DNA of 16,148 bases from Actinomycetes bacterium (GCA_023395755.1 JAEWYG010000185.1:1-16148), one strand, 5' to 3'. Positions 7,350 to 15,380 are shown, counted from the first letter of the stretch. The notes: generated by a model from the letters alone, not told the origin. Program-made: numbers and translations.

Positions 7350-7782
7350 CTATTTGCGGAGGCCGGAATGCTCTTCTATTGAAAGAGCAGCGAATAACAA
7401 CTGGCTCCTTGGTGATCGAATGCTTTTCGCAGGTTGAGAGTGGTTACTTCACTGAAGTTTCTGTCTGAGTTAAGGCTTCCGAAAACCTTTGTCGGGAGGG
7501 GTCTGTGGTCCGCTGAAATGATGCTATCGTGGAATTATGCAAATTATCTAAACTTCTGATACTTTAATACTCTACTGTGATAAAGTATCAGAAGTATTTG
7601 GAGAAGGTGAGGCGGGCAGCGGCTTTGGCGGCATCGAAGCGATAGAGTTGTGACTTGCGGAAAATCGTTCGAGCGAAACTGCGGTTTAGCTGAGCGTTTG
7701 GGGCATATAGGGAAAGAACCTTCGACCAGGCATCTTTTCATCGCCATTTCTCCGACTTATCGATATGCAGAAAGAAGAGGAC
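7350..7782. other. Intergenic region ahead of the histidine operon
   Basis: No convincing gene lies here on either strand. It holds a 7-bp hairpin (TGCTCTT 7369-7375 with AAGAGCA 7383-7389, no T-run) and the 15-bp inverted repeat at 7552-7595. I see no T-box sequence and no His-rich leader frame with a start codon. A promoter for the his genes is expected in this region, but I could not place -35/-10 boxes with confidence. Confidence 0.6.
7552..7595. repeat. Perfect 15-bp inverted repeat upstream of hisZG
   Basis: ACTTCTGATACTTTA (7552-7566) is the exact reverse complement of TAAAGTATCAGAAGT (7581-7595), with a 14-base spacer. It is AT-rich, unlike the terminators here, and no T-run follows on either strand. 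It lies 187 bases before the hisZG start. It may be an operator for a dimeric regulator, an RNA hairpin in the his leader, or a remnant of a mobile sequence; an operator or leader hairpin seems likeliest from its place. Confidence 0.75.
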
Positions 7783-9459
7783 ATGGATTTCGTGACACCG
7801 GCAGGGTTTAGAGACGTACTCGGTGATGAAGCGCAGACGCGCGAGCGTATTTCACATGAGGTTCAGGCACGTTTTGCTGCCTGTGGTTACGCACCCGTGG
7901 AGACGCCTACGTTGGAGGTTATGGATGTCCTTCGTGCGTCGGGGAGAATGGCTGGGTCTCCGTTCAAGTTGTTCGATTCTCAAGGCGATCTACTGGCCAT
8001 GCGTCCTGACGTGACATTGCAGGTTGCGCGCATGGTTGCCACGCGTTTGTCCGACCAGCCTGAACCGTTACGTCTACGTTATTTACAGCGTGTGTTTCGC
8101 GAGGCTGAAGGTCAGATGCAGGCCGCTGCACGTGAACTGACGCAAATCGGTATTGAGTGTATTGGTGAGGCTGGTGTATCTGCCGATGCTGAGGTAGTGG
8201 GTCTCTTGGCCGATGCGCTTCAGCTGGCGGGTGTACGCAATTTTAAGTTAGCGGTGGCTACGGTGGGTGTGTTGCGTGCGCTGCTTGAGAAAAGTGGTGC
8301 TCCGCTACCCTGGAGAGCTCGGGTGCTCGATGCGTTTCATGCTTCGAATTTTGTCGAGATTGATCAGCTGGCCGCGCAGGCCATGGAAGTTGGCGTTCCT
8401 CTGCCGTTTGCGGAGGCTATCTCCTTATTGCCTCGCATCCGCGGCAAGCGTGAAGCTATCGAGCGAGTGCGGTCGCTCGTGGCTCCGCTCGGATGTGAAG
8501 ATGGGTTAGACGACTTTGCGGCATCGTTCGATGCCCTCGTTGAAGCGGGTTTGGCTGATCGACTGTTGGTTGATTTCTCGGTTATGAGCTCGTTCGATTA
8601 TTACACGGGTATTGTCTTCGAAGCCTATGCACCTGGTTTAGGCACGCCACTTGGCGGCGGTGGTCGCTATGATAATATGATTGGCGCTTATGGGGTAAGT
8701 CGCCCTGCTGCGGGCTTTGCGTTCTTTCTCGAGCAAGCTATGGCGGCCGCCACAGTGTCGGAGTGTATGCCCGTGGAAAGCGAAGCTGAGGGTCGTCCTT
8801 TGCGTATCGCTGTGCCGAAAGGCTCCCTCAATGTCGACACGATCGCCGCACTTGAGGGTGCAGGGTTAGACGTGACAGGTCTAGCCGATGCCGGCCGTAC
8901 GCTTATTATTCGCAATCCTGGGGTTGAGTATGTTATCGTGCGTCCCACCGATGCGCCTGCATTTGTGGCGCTAGGTGCGGCCGACTGCGGCATATGCGGC
9001 AAAGACTCGCTGCTTGAGGCTAATCCCGATGTGGTGGAGCTTGCCGATTTGAAGTTTGGTGCCTGCCGATTTGTGGTGGCCGAGCCGGCCGGTGCAACCG
9101 ATGCTGTCCGCGACCATTATCGGCGTCTTGGCTCTCTTCGGGTGGCTACAAAATATCCCCGTATCACGCGTGCGCATTATGCGAAAACGGGTGTGCAGGT
9201 GGAGATAGTGAAGCTGCACGGCAACATCGAACTGGCACCACTGACGGGTATGGCTGAGCGTATCGTGGATATTACCGCTACGGGTACGACCCTGCGTGAG
9301 AATGATCTTGTTATCGTGGAGGATGTCCTTTCGTCTACAGCGCGCTTCTTTTCGAATACCTGCGCATTTCGCACCGACCCTCGTATCGTACAATTGGCCC
9401 AAGCACTACAAGAGGGCATTGAGCCTTCAACGTGTGAAGCCTGCAAGGAAAAGGAGTAG
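7783..9459 (+). CDS. hisZG: Fused HisZ-HisG: ATP phosphoribosyltransferase with its regulatory domain
   Basis: First enzyme of histidine synthesis: condenses ATP with PRPP. One chain carries both parts of the hetero-octameric short-form enzyme. The N-terminal ~325 residues are HisZ, the histidyl-tRNA-synthetase-like regulatory domain, starting FVTPAGFRD and showing the class II motifs MRPDVT.Q and RYLQRVFRE and, late, GGGGRYDN. After a linker of about 15 residues the short-form HisG follows (RIAVPKGSL to the end) with its PRPP loop DITATGTTLREN; it lacks the ACT-like tail of long-form HisG, as expected when HisZ is present. ATG 7783 lies just after AAGAAGAGG (spacing only 2); GTG 7792 (spacing 11) and ATG 7765 (no ribosome site) are alternatives. 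The chain ends in a CEACKEKE tail. It is the first gene of the operon; hisD follows after 3 bases. Confidence 0.94.
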   Translation: MDFVTPAGFRDVLGDEAQTRERISHEVQARFAACGYAPVETPTLEVMDVLRASGRMAGSPFKLFDSQGDLLAMRPDVTLQVARMVATRLSDQPEPLRLRYLQRVFREAEGQMQAAARELTQIGIECIGEAGVSADAEVVGLLADALQLAGVRNFKLAVATVGVLRALLEKSGAPLPWRARVLDAFHASNFVEIDQLAAQAMEVGVPLPFAEAISLLPRIRGKREAIERVRSLVAPLGCEDGLDDFAASFDALVEAGLADRLLVDFSVMSSFDYYTGIVFEAYAPGLGTPLGGGGRYDNMIGAYGVSRPAAGFAFFLEQAMAAATVSECMPVESEAEGRPLRIAVPKGSLNVDTIAALEGAGLDVTGLADAGRTLIIRNPGVEYVIVRPTDAPAFVALGAADCGICGKDSLLEANPDVVELADLKFGACRFVVAEPAGATDAVRDHYRRLGSLRVATKYPRITRAHYAKTGVQVEIVKLHGNIELAPLTGMAERIVDITATGTTLRENDLVIVEDVLSSTARFFSNTCAFRTDPRIVQLAQALQEGIEPSTCEACKEKE

Positions 9460-9462
9460 TCC

Positions 9463-10848
9463 ATGCGCCGTATTGTATTGAAATCTGGGGAGGTATTCTC
9501 AAACGCCCATCTCAAGCGTACGGGTGCGTTTAATGCCTCTGCCCTTGTCGCAGCAACCGACATCATTGAGCAAGTACGTGAGCGCGGAGATGCAGCCCTG
9601 CGTGAATTCACTGAAAAGTTCGATGGTGTGTGTGTTGAAGATTTCCGCGTGCCCTATGCCGCCATTGCCGATGCTGCTGCAAGTGTAGACGAGAAGACGG
9701 CGAAGGCATTGCGCCAAGCCGCCGATCAAATTCGTGATTTCCATGAACGTCAGCGCCAACAAAGCTGGTTCACTGTGCGAGAAGATGGCGCGCTGGTGGG
9801 CAGTAAGGTTGAGCCGCTGGAGTCGGTAGGTATTTACGTACCGGGAGGGCGTGCATTGTATCCTTCATCGGTGTTGATGAACGCTTTGCCTGCTGCCGTA
9901 GCTGGCGTACCCCGCATTGTATGCGTGACGCCGCCAACACCAGACGGCACATTGGATCCGGCTATTTTGGAAGCATGTCGCATCTCGGGTGTTACCGAGA
10001 TATATTCCGTGGGTGGGGCCCAAGCGGTGGCTGCGTTAGCCTATGGTACCGAATCAATTGAGCCGGTGGTGAAGATTACGGGGCCGGGTAACGCGTATGT
10101 GGCCGCCGCAAAGAAGGTTGTGTCGGGTGATGTGGGCATTGATATGATTGCTGGTCCCTCCGAGGTGTGTGTCGTGGCTGATGCGGTCGCAGATGCGGCT
10201 TTGGTGGCTATAGATCTCATGGCTCAAGCCGAGCACGACCCCCTGGCTGCCTGTTATTTAATTACGTTTGATGAGGCATATGCCGACGAGGTGGAGCGTA
10301 TGATTGAGCGTCATATGCGCACCTCAACGCGCGCTGAAATTACGGCAGCATCACTTGCCGACCAGGGTCTTATCGTGGTATGCAGCGACCTTGACCAGGC
10401 GCTCGATGTCGTAAATGTTATTGCTCCCGAGCACTTGGAGCTACATCTCGATCACGCCTTTGATCTGTTGGGGTCTATCCGCAATGCTGGTGCCATCTTT
10501 TTAGGTCCCTGGACGCCAGAGGCTGTGGGCGATTATGCGGCCGGACCGAACCACACGCTGCCAACGGGTGGCACGGCTCGCTATGCCTCACCCCTTTCGG
10601 TAGACGAGTTTGTGAAGAAATCCAGCGTCATTCAGTATTCTTCAGCGGCATTGGCTAACGATGCCGACACGGTTATGACTATTGCTCGCCATGAGGGCCT
10701 TTGGGCGCACGCTATGAGTGTTGAAATGCGTAAGAATTTGCTGGATTGGGGTAATGTGTTTGGTATGGAAGGCGGAAGCGGCGCTGGAGGTGCAGCGAGC
10801 ATGGGTGACTCAGATGGTAACGTAGACAACGGGGGAGCCGATGCGTAA
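9463..10848 (+). CDS. hisD: Histidinol dehydrogenase
   Basis: Catalyses the last two steps, histidinol to histidinal to histidine, using NAD+ and zinc. At 461 residues it is about 30 longer than usual. Key residues are visible: zinc ligands Q255, H258, D357 and H416, and the catalytic pair E323-H324 in APEHLE. The signatures GIYVPGGR, ITGPGNAYVAAAK and GPNHTLPTGG are intact. The enzyme fold ends near residue 432; the last ~30 residues are a Gly/Asp/Ser-rich, probably disordered tail not usual for the family. AAGGAG (9451-9456) overlaps the end of hisZG and sits 6 bases before ATG 9463. The stop codon lies inside the first codons of hisC (ATGCGTAA), an 8-base overlap. Confidence 0.97.
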   Translation: MRRIVLKSGEVFSNAHLKRTGAFNASALVAATDIIEQVRERGDAALREFTEKFDGVCVEDFRVPYAAIADAAASVDEKTAKALRQAADQIRDFHERQRQQSWFTVREDGALVGSKVEPLESVGIYVPGGRALYPSSVLMNALPAAVAGVPRIVCVTPPTPDGTLDPAILEACRISGVTEIYSVGGAQAVAALAYGTESIEPVVKITGPGNAYVAAAKKVVSGDVGIDMIAGPSEVCVVADAVADAALVAIDLMAQAEHDPLAACYLITFDEAYADEVERMIERHMRTSTRAEITAASLADQGLIVVCSDLDQALDVVNVIAPEHLELHLDHAFDLLGSIRNAGAIFLGPWTPEAVGDYAAGPNHTLPTGGTARYASPLSVDEFVKKSSVIQYSSAALANDADTVMTIARHEGLWAHAMSVEMRKNLLDWGNVFGMEGGSGAGGAASMGDSDGNVDNGGADA

Positions 10849-11938
10849 CGTGTGTGATGCTGCTCCGCAGCTTACGGGTATGACCCCCTACGATCCCAAG
10901 TATCTGCCCGCGCGTGCATTTCTCTCGGCAAATGAGAACCCTCAAGACGTAGATCAGGAAATACGCCGTGAAATAATGAGCGCGGTGAAACGCGTGTCAT
11001 TGAATCGCTATCCGGACCCTTTGGCAAACGATTTGCGCGATATGATAGCTGAGGCCAACGGGCTCGATCGCGATCAGGTGCTTGTGGGTAATGGTGGTGA
11101 TGAGCTGCTGTTTAACTTGGCACTTGCTTGGGGTGGGCCGGGTCGTACCTTTTTGAACCTTCCGCCTACGTTTTCGGTGTATGAAAACAATGCACGCCTA
11201 ACGAATACGACGGTTGTGAATATCCCTCGTATGGCCGATTATCGTATTGACGAGGAGGCTGTGCTTGAGCGCGTTGCGCAAGGGGGTATCGACTATCTTA
11301 TTGTTACCAGCCCCAATAACCCAACGGGAGAGCTTGCCAGCGAATCGTTTATCGTGAAATTGCTCGAGACTACCGATGCGTTGGTTATGGTGGATGAGGC
11401 GTATTTCGAGTTTTCTCGCTCTACAACACGTCCTTATTTGCAGGAGCACAAAAACCTGGTTATTTTGCGAACTTTTTCCAAGGCATTTAGCCTGGCGGGC
11501 GTGCGTATGGGATATATTTTAGGTGATCCGGATGTTATCCGTGAGTTCGTGAAGGTACGCCAACCCTATTCGGTTGATGCAATTTCGCAGGCTGTTGCTC
11601 AGGTTGTGTTTGCTCACCGTGCTAGCTTTGAGCCGGGTATTCGCACTATCATTGAGGAACGCGCTCGCATCGTTGATGGTTTGAATCGCATTCCAGGAGT
11701 AAAGTCGTATCCATCCAATGCAAACTATGTGCTGCTTCGTGTTCAAAATGCGGCCACCATTTGGGAGATGCTTTATGCGCGCGGTATTCTTGTGCGCGAC
11801 TTTTCTCGTGCACCTTACCTAGAAGATTGTTTGCGGGTAAGTGTAGGAACCCCCGAAGAGAACAACTCGTTTCTTCATGCGTTACGTGATGCTGTAATGG
11901 GTAAGTGTGACCTACCGACCCGACCCGATAACGCTTAG
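10841..11938 (+). CDS. hisC: Histidinol-phosphate aminotransferase
   Basis: PLP-dependent class I/II aminotransferase that converts imidazole-acetol phosphate and glutamate to histidinol phosphate. It has 365 residues, normal for HisC. Motifs seen are LNRYPDP near residue 55, GNGGDELL, SPNNPTG (157-163), VDEAYFEF (184-191, the aspartate that pairs with PLP nitrogen), and SKAFSLAG with the PLP lysine K214. The substrate-carboxylate arginine is in LRVSVGT near the C-terminus. ATG 10841 overlaps the hisD stop by 8 bases, with GGGGGAG (10831-10837) upstream, so translation is probably coupled to hisD. Fits its place in the his operon; the identification is firm. Confidence 0.96.
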   Translation: MRNVCDAAPQLTGMTPYDPKYLPARAFLSANENPQDVDQEIRREIMSAVKRVSLNRYPDPLANDLRDMIAEANGLDRDQVLVGNGGDELLFNLALAWGGPGRTFLNLPPTFSVYENNARLTNTTVVNIPRMADYRIDEEAVLERVAQGGIDYLIVTSPNNPTGELASESFIVKLLETTDALVMVDEAYFEFSRSTTRPYLQEHKNLVILRTFSKAFSLAGVRMGYILGDPDVIREFVKVRQPYSVDAISQAVAQVVFAHRASFEPGIRTIIEERARIVDGLNRIPGVKSYPSNANYVLLRVQNAATIWEMLYARGILVRDFSRAPYLEDCLRVSVGTPEENNSFLHALRDAVMGKCDLPTRPDNA

Positions 11939-11942
11939 GGGA
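11937..11942 (+). promoter_or_regulatory. Ribosome binding site for the long form of HisB
   Basis: AGGGGA overlaps the hisC stop TAG (11936-11938) and sits 6 bases before ATG 11949. A second site, GAGG at 12143-12146, lies 9 bases before an internal in-frame ATG at 12156 that would give a HisB of ordinary length. Confidence 0.5.
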
Positions 11943-11948
11943 ATGGGT

Positions 11949-12728
11949 ATGGCAGATTTACTTTTTGTTGAGCAGCGTGATCGTTGGATGCATCAAAAGA
12001 AAGAAGAGGTATCTTTTTTGGAAGATTGTGCAGATAAAACACAGGATTCTTTTGTCATAGCGCAAGTTGATAATCAAGCCGAGGTGCGAGGATCCGAAGT
12101 GATGGTGGTTGCAAAGGGGGCGGCGGGCGCATTACCTTGCTCGAGGGTGGCTCAAATGCACCGTACGACCAAAGAGACCGACATTGCGCTAACCTTCGAT
12201 TTGGATGGTAAAGGGTCTACTCATGTTGCTACCGGGGTTGCGTTTTTTGATCACCTATTGGACGCTTTTGGCCGTCATGGGTTGTTTGATCTTACGGTGC
12301 AAGCGGATGGCGATATCGAGGTTGATGCTCATCATACGGTTGAGGACGTTGGCATTGTATTGGGCCAGGCTGTTGCCAGTGCGTTGGGAGATAAGCGCGG
12401 CATCGTGAGGTATGGCTCGCAGTTTGTAGTAATGGATGAAGCTCTCGTGTTGGCTGCCTGCGATATTTCTGGCCGTGGGCAGCTGCATTACGATGTGGCG
12501 TTGCCAATTGAGATGGTGGGTACGTTCGATACCACGTTGGCGAAGGAGTTCCTTATTGCACTGGCGGCCAATGCTGGCATTACGTTGCATGTCGTAGGCT
12601 ACAAGGGCGAAAATTCCCATCATATTCTTGAGGCCGTATTTAAGGCTGTAGGGCGCGTACTTTGCGAGGCTACCGCCTTGAACCCCCGCATCGAAGGCGT
12701 ACTGCCCTCTACGAAAGGTAGCCTGTAA
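11949..12728 (+). CDS. hisB: Imidazoleglycerol-phosphate dehydratase with N-terminal extension
   Basis: Dehydrates imidazole-glycerol phosphate to imidazole-acetol phosphate; Mn2+-dependent. The catalytic part begins near RVAQMHRTTKETD and holds the metal-binding histidine clusters FFDHLLDAFGRHG, DAHHTVEDVG and NSHHILEAVFKA. It is a single-function dehydratase with no HAD phosphatase domain. From ATG 11949 the protein has 259 residues, about 65-70 more than typical; the extension is charged, uses more A/T-ending codons than its neighbours and resembles nothing I know. From ATG 12156 it would be 190 residues, the normal length, also with a ribosome site. GTG 11907 is in frame too but lies within hisC and has no good ribosome site. 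The stop shares one base with the hisH start (TAATG). Function is certain; the start is not. Confidence 0.9.
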   Translation: MADLLFVEQRDRWMHQKKEEVSFLEDCADKTQDSFVIAQVDNQAEVRGSEVMVVAKGAAGALPCSRVAQMHRTTKETDIALTFDLDGKGSTHVATGVAFFDHLLDAFGRHGLFDLTVQADGDIEVDAHHTVEDVGIVLGQAVASALGDKRGIVRYGSQFVVMDEALVLAACDISGRGQLHYDVALPIEMVGTFDTTLAKEFLIALAANAGITLHVVGYKGENSHHILEAVFKAVGRVLCEATALNPRIEGVLPSTKGSL

Positions 12729-13405
12729 TGAAGATTGTCATTGCGGATTACCACAAGGGAAACCTGAAAAGCGTTGAGCGTGGTTTGTCTGCCGCAGGAG
12801 CCGATGTGCTCGTTACCGACGATGCTTCAGCGCTTGCCCGTGCAGACGCTATTGTGCTGCCTGGTGTGGGTTCCTTTACCGACGCCTCCGCTTCAATGCG
12901 CTCACTTGGTCAGATGGACGTTATCCGCGATCGTGTGGCTGCGGGAGTGCCGTTCCTGGGAATATGCCTAGGCTTGCATCTTATGTTCGAGGCGGGAGTG
13001 GAAGGCTCGCCGCAAGATAACGATAGGGCCGCTACCCACCATGCGCCCGGTTTGGCTCTCCTTCCTGGTGTTGTGGGGGCTCTGCCAAAAAGGGACGAGG
13101 CGGGGACAATCTACAAGATCCCTCATGTGGGATGGAACTCGATCGAGTGTGATGTGGCATCAACTGCAGATTTTGCGTGCCCACTTTTGCGAGACATCCA
13201 ATCGGGCGAGTTCTTTTACTTTACACATGGCTACTGTGCACCGGAAACGTCGTACGCCGTAGCTAAGACCGTTCACAGTACTACATTTCCTAGTGTCGTA
13301 GCCTATCGCGATACGGCATTTGGGGTACAGTTTCATCCTGAGAAAAGTTCTGATGCGGGTGCGGTGCTCTTACGCAACTTCGTCAACATTGCGAAAGGGG
13401 TATAA
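12728..13405 (+). CDS. hisH: Imidazole glycerol phosphate synthase, glutamine amidotransferase subunit
   Basis: Class I glutaminase that supplies ammonia to HisF in the IGP synthase complex. It has 225 residues, slightly longer than usual. The start has DYHKGNLKSVERGL; the oxyanion region LPGVGSF (44-50); the nucleophile C80 in GICLGLHLMFE; the triad completed by H203 and E205 in QFHPEKSS. ATG 12728 overlaps the hisB stop by one base, with AAAGG (12714-12718) 9 bases before it. The stop TAA is followed at once by the hisA ATG. Adjacent to hisA and hisF, as is common. Confidence 0.96.
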   Translation: MKIVIADYHKGNLKSVERGLSAAGADVLVTDDASALARADAIVLPGVGSFTDASASMRSLGQMDVIRDRVAAGVPFLGICLGLHLMFEAGVEGSPQDNDRAATHHAPGLALLPGVVGALPKRDEAGTIYKIPHVGWNSIECDVASTADFACPLLRDIQSGEFFYFTHGYCAPETSYAVAKTVHSTTFPSVVAYRDTAFGVQFHPEKSSDAGAVLLRNFVNIAKGV

Positions 13406-14194
13406 ATGTACCTGCTTCCTGCTATCGATATTCTGAGCGGCAAGGCGGTCCGATTGGCTAAAGGTGATTATGCCCGCGTGACGGTCTATCACGATGATCC
13501 CGCCGTGCAGGCGCAGATATTCGAAGAACAGGGCGCCACGTGGTTGCATGTGGTAGATTTGGATGGTGCCAAGTCCGGTGAACCTGAGAATATTGCTCTC
13601 GTTGAGCGTATTTTGAAAAAGACATTGTTAAAAGTAGAGGTGGGTGGTGGTGTTCGTAGTCTCGACACTATCCAGCGGCTCTATGATGCTGGTGTGTCGC
13701 GCGTTGTGCTGGGTACGAGCCTCGTGACCGATCCTGTGTTTGCCGAAGAAGCGGTATCCCGTTATAAAGGTCTCCTTGCAGCAGGGATTGATGCTAAGGG
13801 TGGAGAAGTAGCTGTGGCTGGATGGTGCCAGGGTGCTGGCGTTGCTGCCGAGGAGTTAGCGCGCCACGTTGCCGAACGAGGATTCCGTCACCTTATCTAC
13901 ACGGATATTGTGCGCGATGGTATGCGAGTAGGCATTGATCCAGCTGCCTATGTGAGGATGGCTGCTGCATTTGGTTATCCGGTTATTGCATCGGGTGGTG
14001 TGGCTGGATTGAATGATATCGAGAATTTAAGTGGTGTTGCGGCAAGTATCGAAGGAGTCATTGCTGGTCGTGCAGTGTATGAAGGTGCCCTTACTGTCGA
14101 AGAGGGTGTCGCGGCTTGCGAGGCAGCTACGCAACGCGCGCAAGCGGCTGCTGCTCTGGCTGACCCCTGTGGAATGGGAGGCGTCCGATGCTAG
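13406..14194 (+). CDS. hisA: ProFAR isomerase (HisA)
   Basis: Isomerises ProFAR to PRFAR by an Amadori rearrangement; a (beta/alpha)8 barrel with duplicated phosphate sites. The general acid/base residues D8 (LLPAIDI) and D129 (GIDAKGG) are present, as are VEVGGGVRS and VIASGGVAG, the two phosphate-binding loops, and TDIVRDGM. Actinobacteria often have a bifunctional HisA/TrpF (PriA); this sequence, with GW at 139-140 and TDI.RDG, looks to me like ordinary HisA, though dual function cannot be excluded by eye. It has 262 residues, with an Ala-rich tail of about 20 residues beyond the barrel. AAAGGGG (13394-13400) precedes ATG 13406. It overlaps hisF by 7 bases. Confidence 0.95.
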   Translation: MYLLPAIDILSGKAVRLAKGDYARVTVYHDDPAVQAQIFEEQGATWLHVVDLDGAKSGEPENIALVERILKKTLLKVEVGGGVRSLDTIQRLYDAGVSRVVLGTSLVTDPVFAEEAVSRYKGLLAAGIDAKGGEVAVAGWCQGAGVAAEELARHVAERGFRHLIYTDIVRDGMRVGIDPAAYVRMAAAFGYPVIASGGVAGLNDIENLSGVAASIEGVIAGRAVYEGALTVEEGVAACEAATQRAQAAAALADPCGMGGVRC

Positions 14195-14952
14195 CCAAGC
14201 GCGTGATTCCTTGTCTGGATGTGAAGGATGGTCGTGTTGTTAAGGGCGTGAATTTCGTAAATCTACGCGACGCAGGCGATCCCATTGAGTTAGCCCAGCG
14301 CTACGATGAACAGAAAGCTGACGAAGTTATTTTTCTGGATATCACGGCTACAAGTGATGATCGCTCGACTACCGTTGAATTGGCTAGTAGGGCAAGCGAG
14401 GAACTTCACCTTCCCTACTGCGTGGGTGGTGGTTTTCGTAGTGTCGCTGATATACGCACCATGATCGCCGCGGGAGCCGATAAGGTGTCAGTAAATTCTG
14501 CCGCAGTGAGCAACCCTCAGCTTATTACGCAGGCAGCTGCTGCGTTCGGCACACAGGCTATCGTTTGTGCTATTGATGCGAAGCAGGTGCCTGGTAATTC
14601 CAACAAGTGGGAAGTTTATGTCCATGGTGGCCGCAAAGCTACCGGTATCGATGTGGTGTCTTGGGCTCAAGAGGTCCAACGTCGGGGCGCGGGGGAAATA
14701 TTGCTTACCAGTATGGACCGCGATGGTAGTCGCGACGGCTTTGACTGCGCCCTTACGCGCGCCGTCGCGCGCGCCGTAGGTATCCCGGTGATTGCTAGTG
14801 GAGGTGTAGGGTCCCTTGAACACTTTGCTCAAGGTATTCTCGAGGGCGAGGCCGACGCTGTTTTGGCTGCAAGCGTCTTTCATTTTGGTGAGTTGTCCAT
14901 TCGTCAAGTAAAGGAACATCTGCGCAGTCAGGGCATACCTGTGCGATTGTAG
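14188..14952 (+). CDS. hisF: Imidazole glycerol phosphate synthase, cyclase subunit
   Basis: Barrel enzyme that uses ammonia channelled from HisH to convert PRFAR to IGP and AICAR. It has 254 residues, typical. Catalytic D11 (VIPCLDV) and D130 (CAIDAKQ) are at the canonical positions; VGGGFRS, SVNSAAV and VIASGGVGS form the phosphate and substrate sites, and TSMDRDGSRDGFD is the conserved late-barrel loop. ATG 14188 overlaps the end of hisA by 7 bases, with GGGAGG (14176-14181) 6 bases upstream. The hisI reading frame is open directly after its stop. Confidence 0.97.
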   Translation: MLAKRVIPCLDVKDGRVVKGVNFVNLRDAGDPIELAQRYDEQKADEVIFLDITATSDDRSTTVELASRASEELHLPYCVGGGFRSVADIRTMIAAGADKVSVNSAAVSNPQLITQAAAAFGTQAIVCAIDAKQVPGNSNKWEVYVHGGRKATGIDVVSWAQEVQRRGAGEILLTSMDRDGSRDGFDCALTRAVARAVGIPVIASGGVGSLEHFAQGILEGEADAVLAASVFHFGELSIRQVKEHLRSQGIPVRL

Positions 14953-14994
14953 ATGACAAAAGATGAAGAAACCTTGTGTGAAAAAGGGGAGATA

Positions 14995-15318
14995 ATGACA
15001 GAAGAGCTGCCATTGCTCAAATACAACGCCGATGGTCTTATTCCCTGCATTGTGCAGGATGCCAGTACCCTCGAGGTGCTTATGATGGCATGGATGAACA
15101 AGGAGTCATTACGACTGACTCTTGACTATCGCGAGACCGTATTCTGGTCACGTAGTCGCAGTGAGCTGTGGCATAAGGGTGCTACGTCCGGTAACATTCA
15201 AAAATTGGTAGAATTGCGCTACGATTGCGATGCCGATACCCTTCTCGCTTTCGTGAATCCTTTCGGTCCAGCTTGTCACACGGGAGAACGCAGTTGTTTC
15301 TACCGTGTTATTGATTAG
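14995..15318 (+). CDS. hisI: Phosphoribosyl-AMP cyclohydrolase (HisI, without HisE)
   Basis: Opens the adenine ring of PR-AMP, the third step of the pathway; a zinc- and magnesium-dependent dimer. The 107-residue form from ATG 14995 covers just the cyclohydrolase domain. Visible motifs are VLMMAWMN near the start, FWSRSRSELWHKG.TSGN in the middle, DCDAD (77-81, Mg/Zn site), and the zinc cysteines C78, C94 and C101 (DCD, CHTGERSC). ATG 14995 has AGGGGA 4 bases upstream; ATG 14953, immediately after the hisF stop, is in frame and would add 14 charged residues. There is no C-terminal HisE domain, in contrast to the fused HisIE of many bacteria. It is the last recognisable his gene. Confidence 0.95.
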   Translation: MTEELPLLKYNADGLIPCIVQDASTLEVLMMAWMNKESLRLTLDYRETVFWSRSRSELWHKGATSGNIQKLVELRYDCDADTLLAFVNPFGPACHTGERSCFYRVID

Positions 15319-15351
15319 GTGTTAGTTGCAAATTCTTTACGAATTCCCCCA

Positions 15352-15380
15352 TTGTTCTTAGCGAGGCTTCCGGTCATAAT
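15352..15380 (+). promoter_or_regulatory. Probable promoter of the GGDEF-EAL gene
   Basis: TTGTTC (15352-15357) and CATAAT (15375-15380) are separated by exactly 17 bases. Transcription would start near 15387, about 34 bases before ATG 15421. Confidence 0.5.

Noticed and set aside
7280..7468. 62-codon plus-strand frame after the surface-protein gene
   Set aside because: Its first half overlaps the end of the surface gene and the strong terminator; no ribosome site.
7544..7747. 67-codon minus-strand frame in the gap before hisZG
   Set aside because: Crosses the 15-bp inverted repeat, has no ribosome site and no family-like features.
7720..7782. Possible His-rich leader peptide (several CAT triplets) before hisZG
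   Set aside because: The frame containing CAT CGC CAT has no start codon after its upstream stop, and no terminator/antiterminator pair was seen.
11907..11948. GTG start for HisB inside the hisC end
   Set aside because: No good ribosome site, and the encoded residues are only the shadow of the hisC tail; ATG 11949 is better supported.
12255..12623. 122-codon minus-strand frame inside hisB
   Set aside because: Fully antisense to conserved HisB motifs; no independent support.
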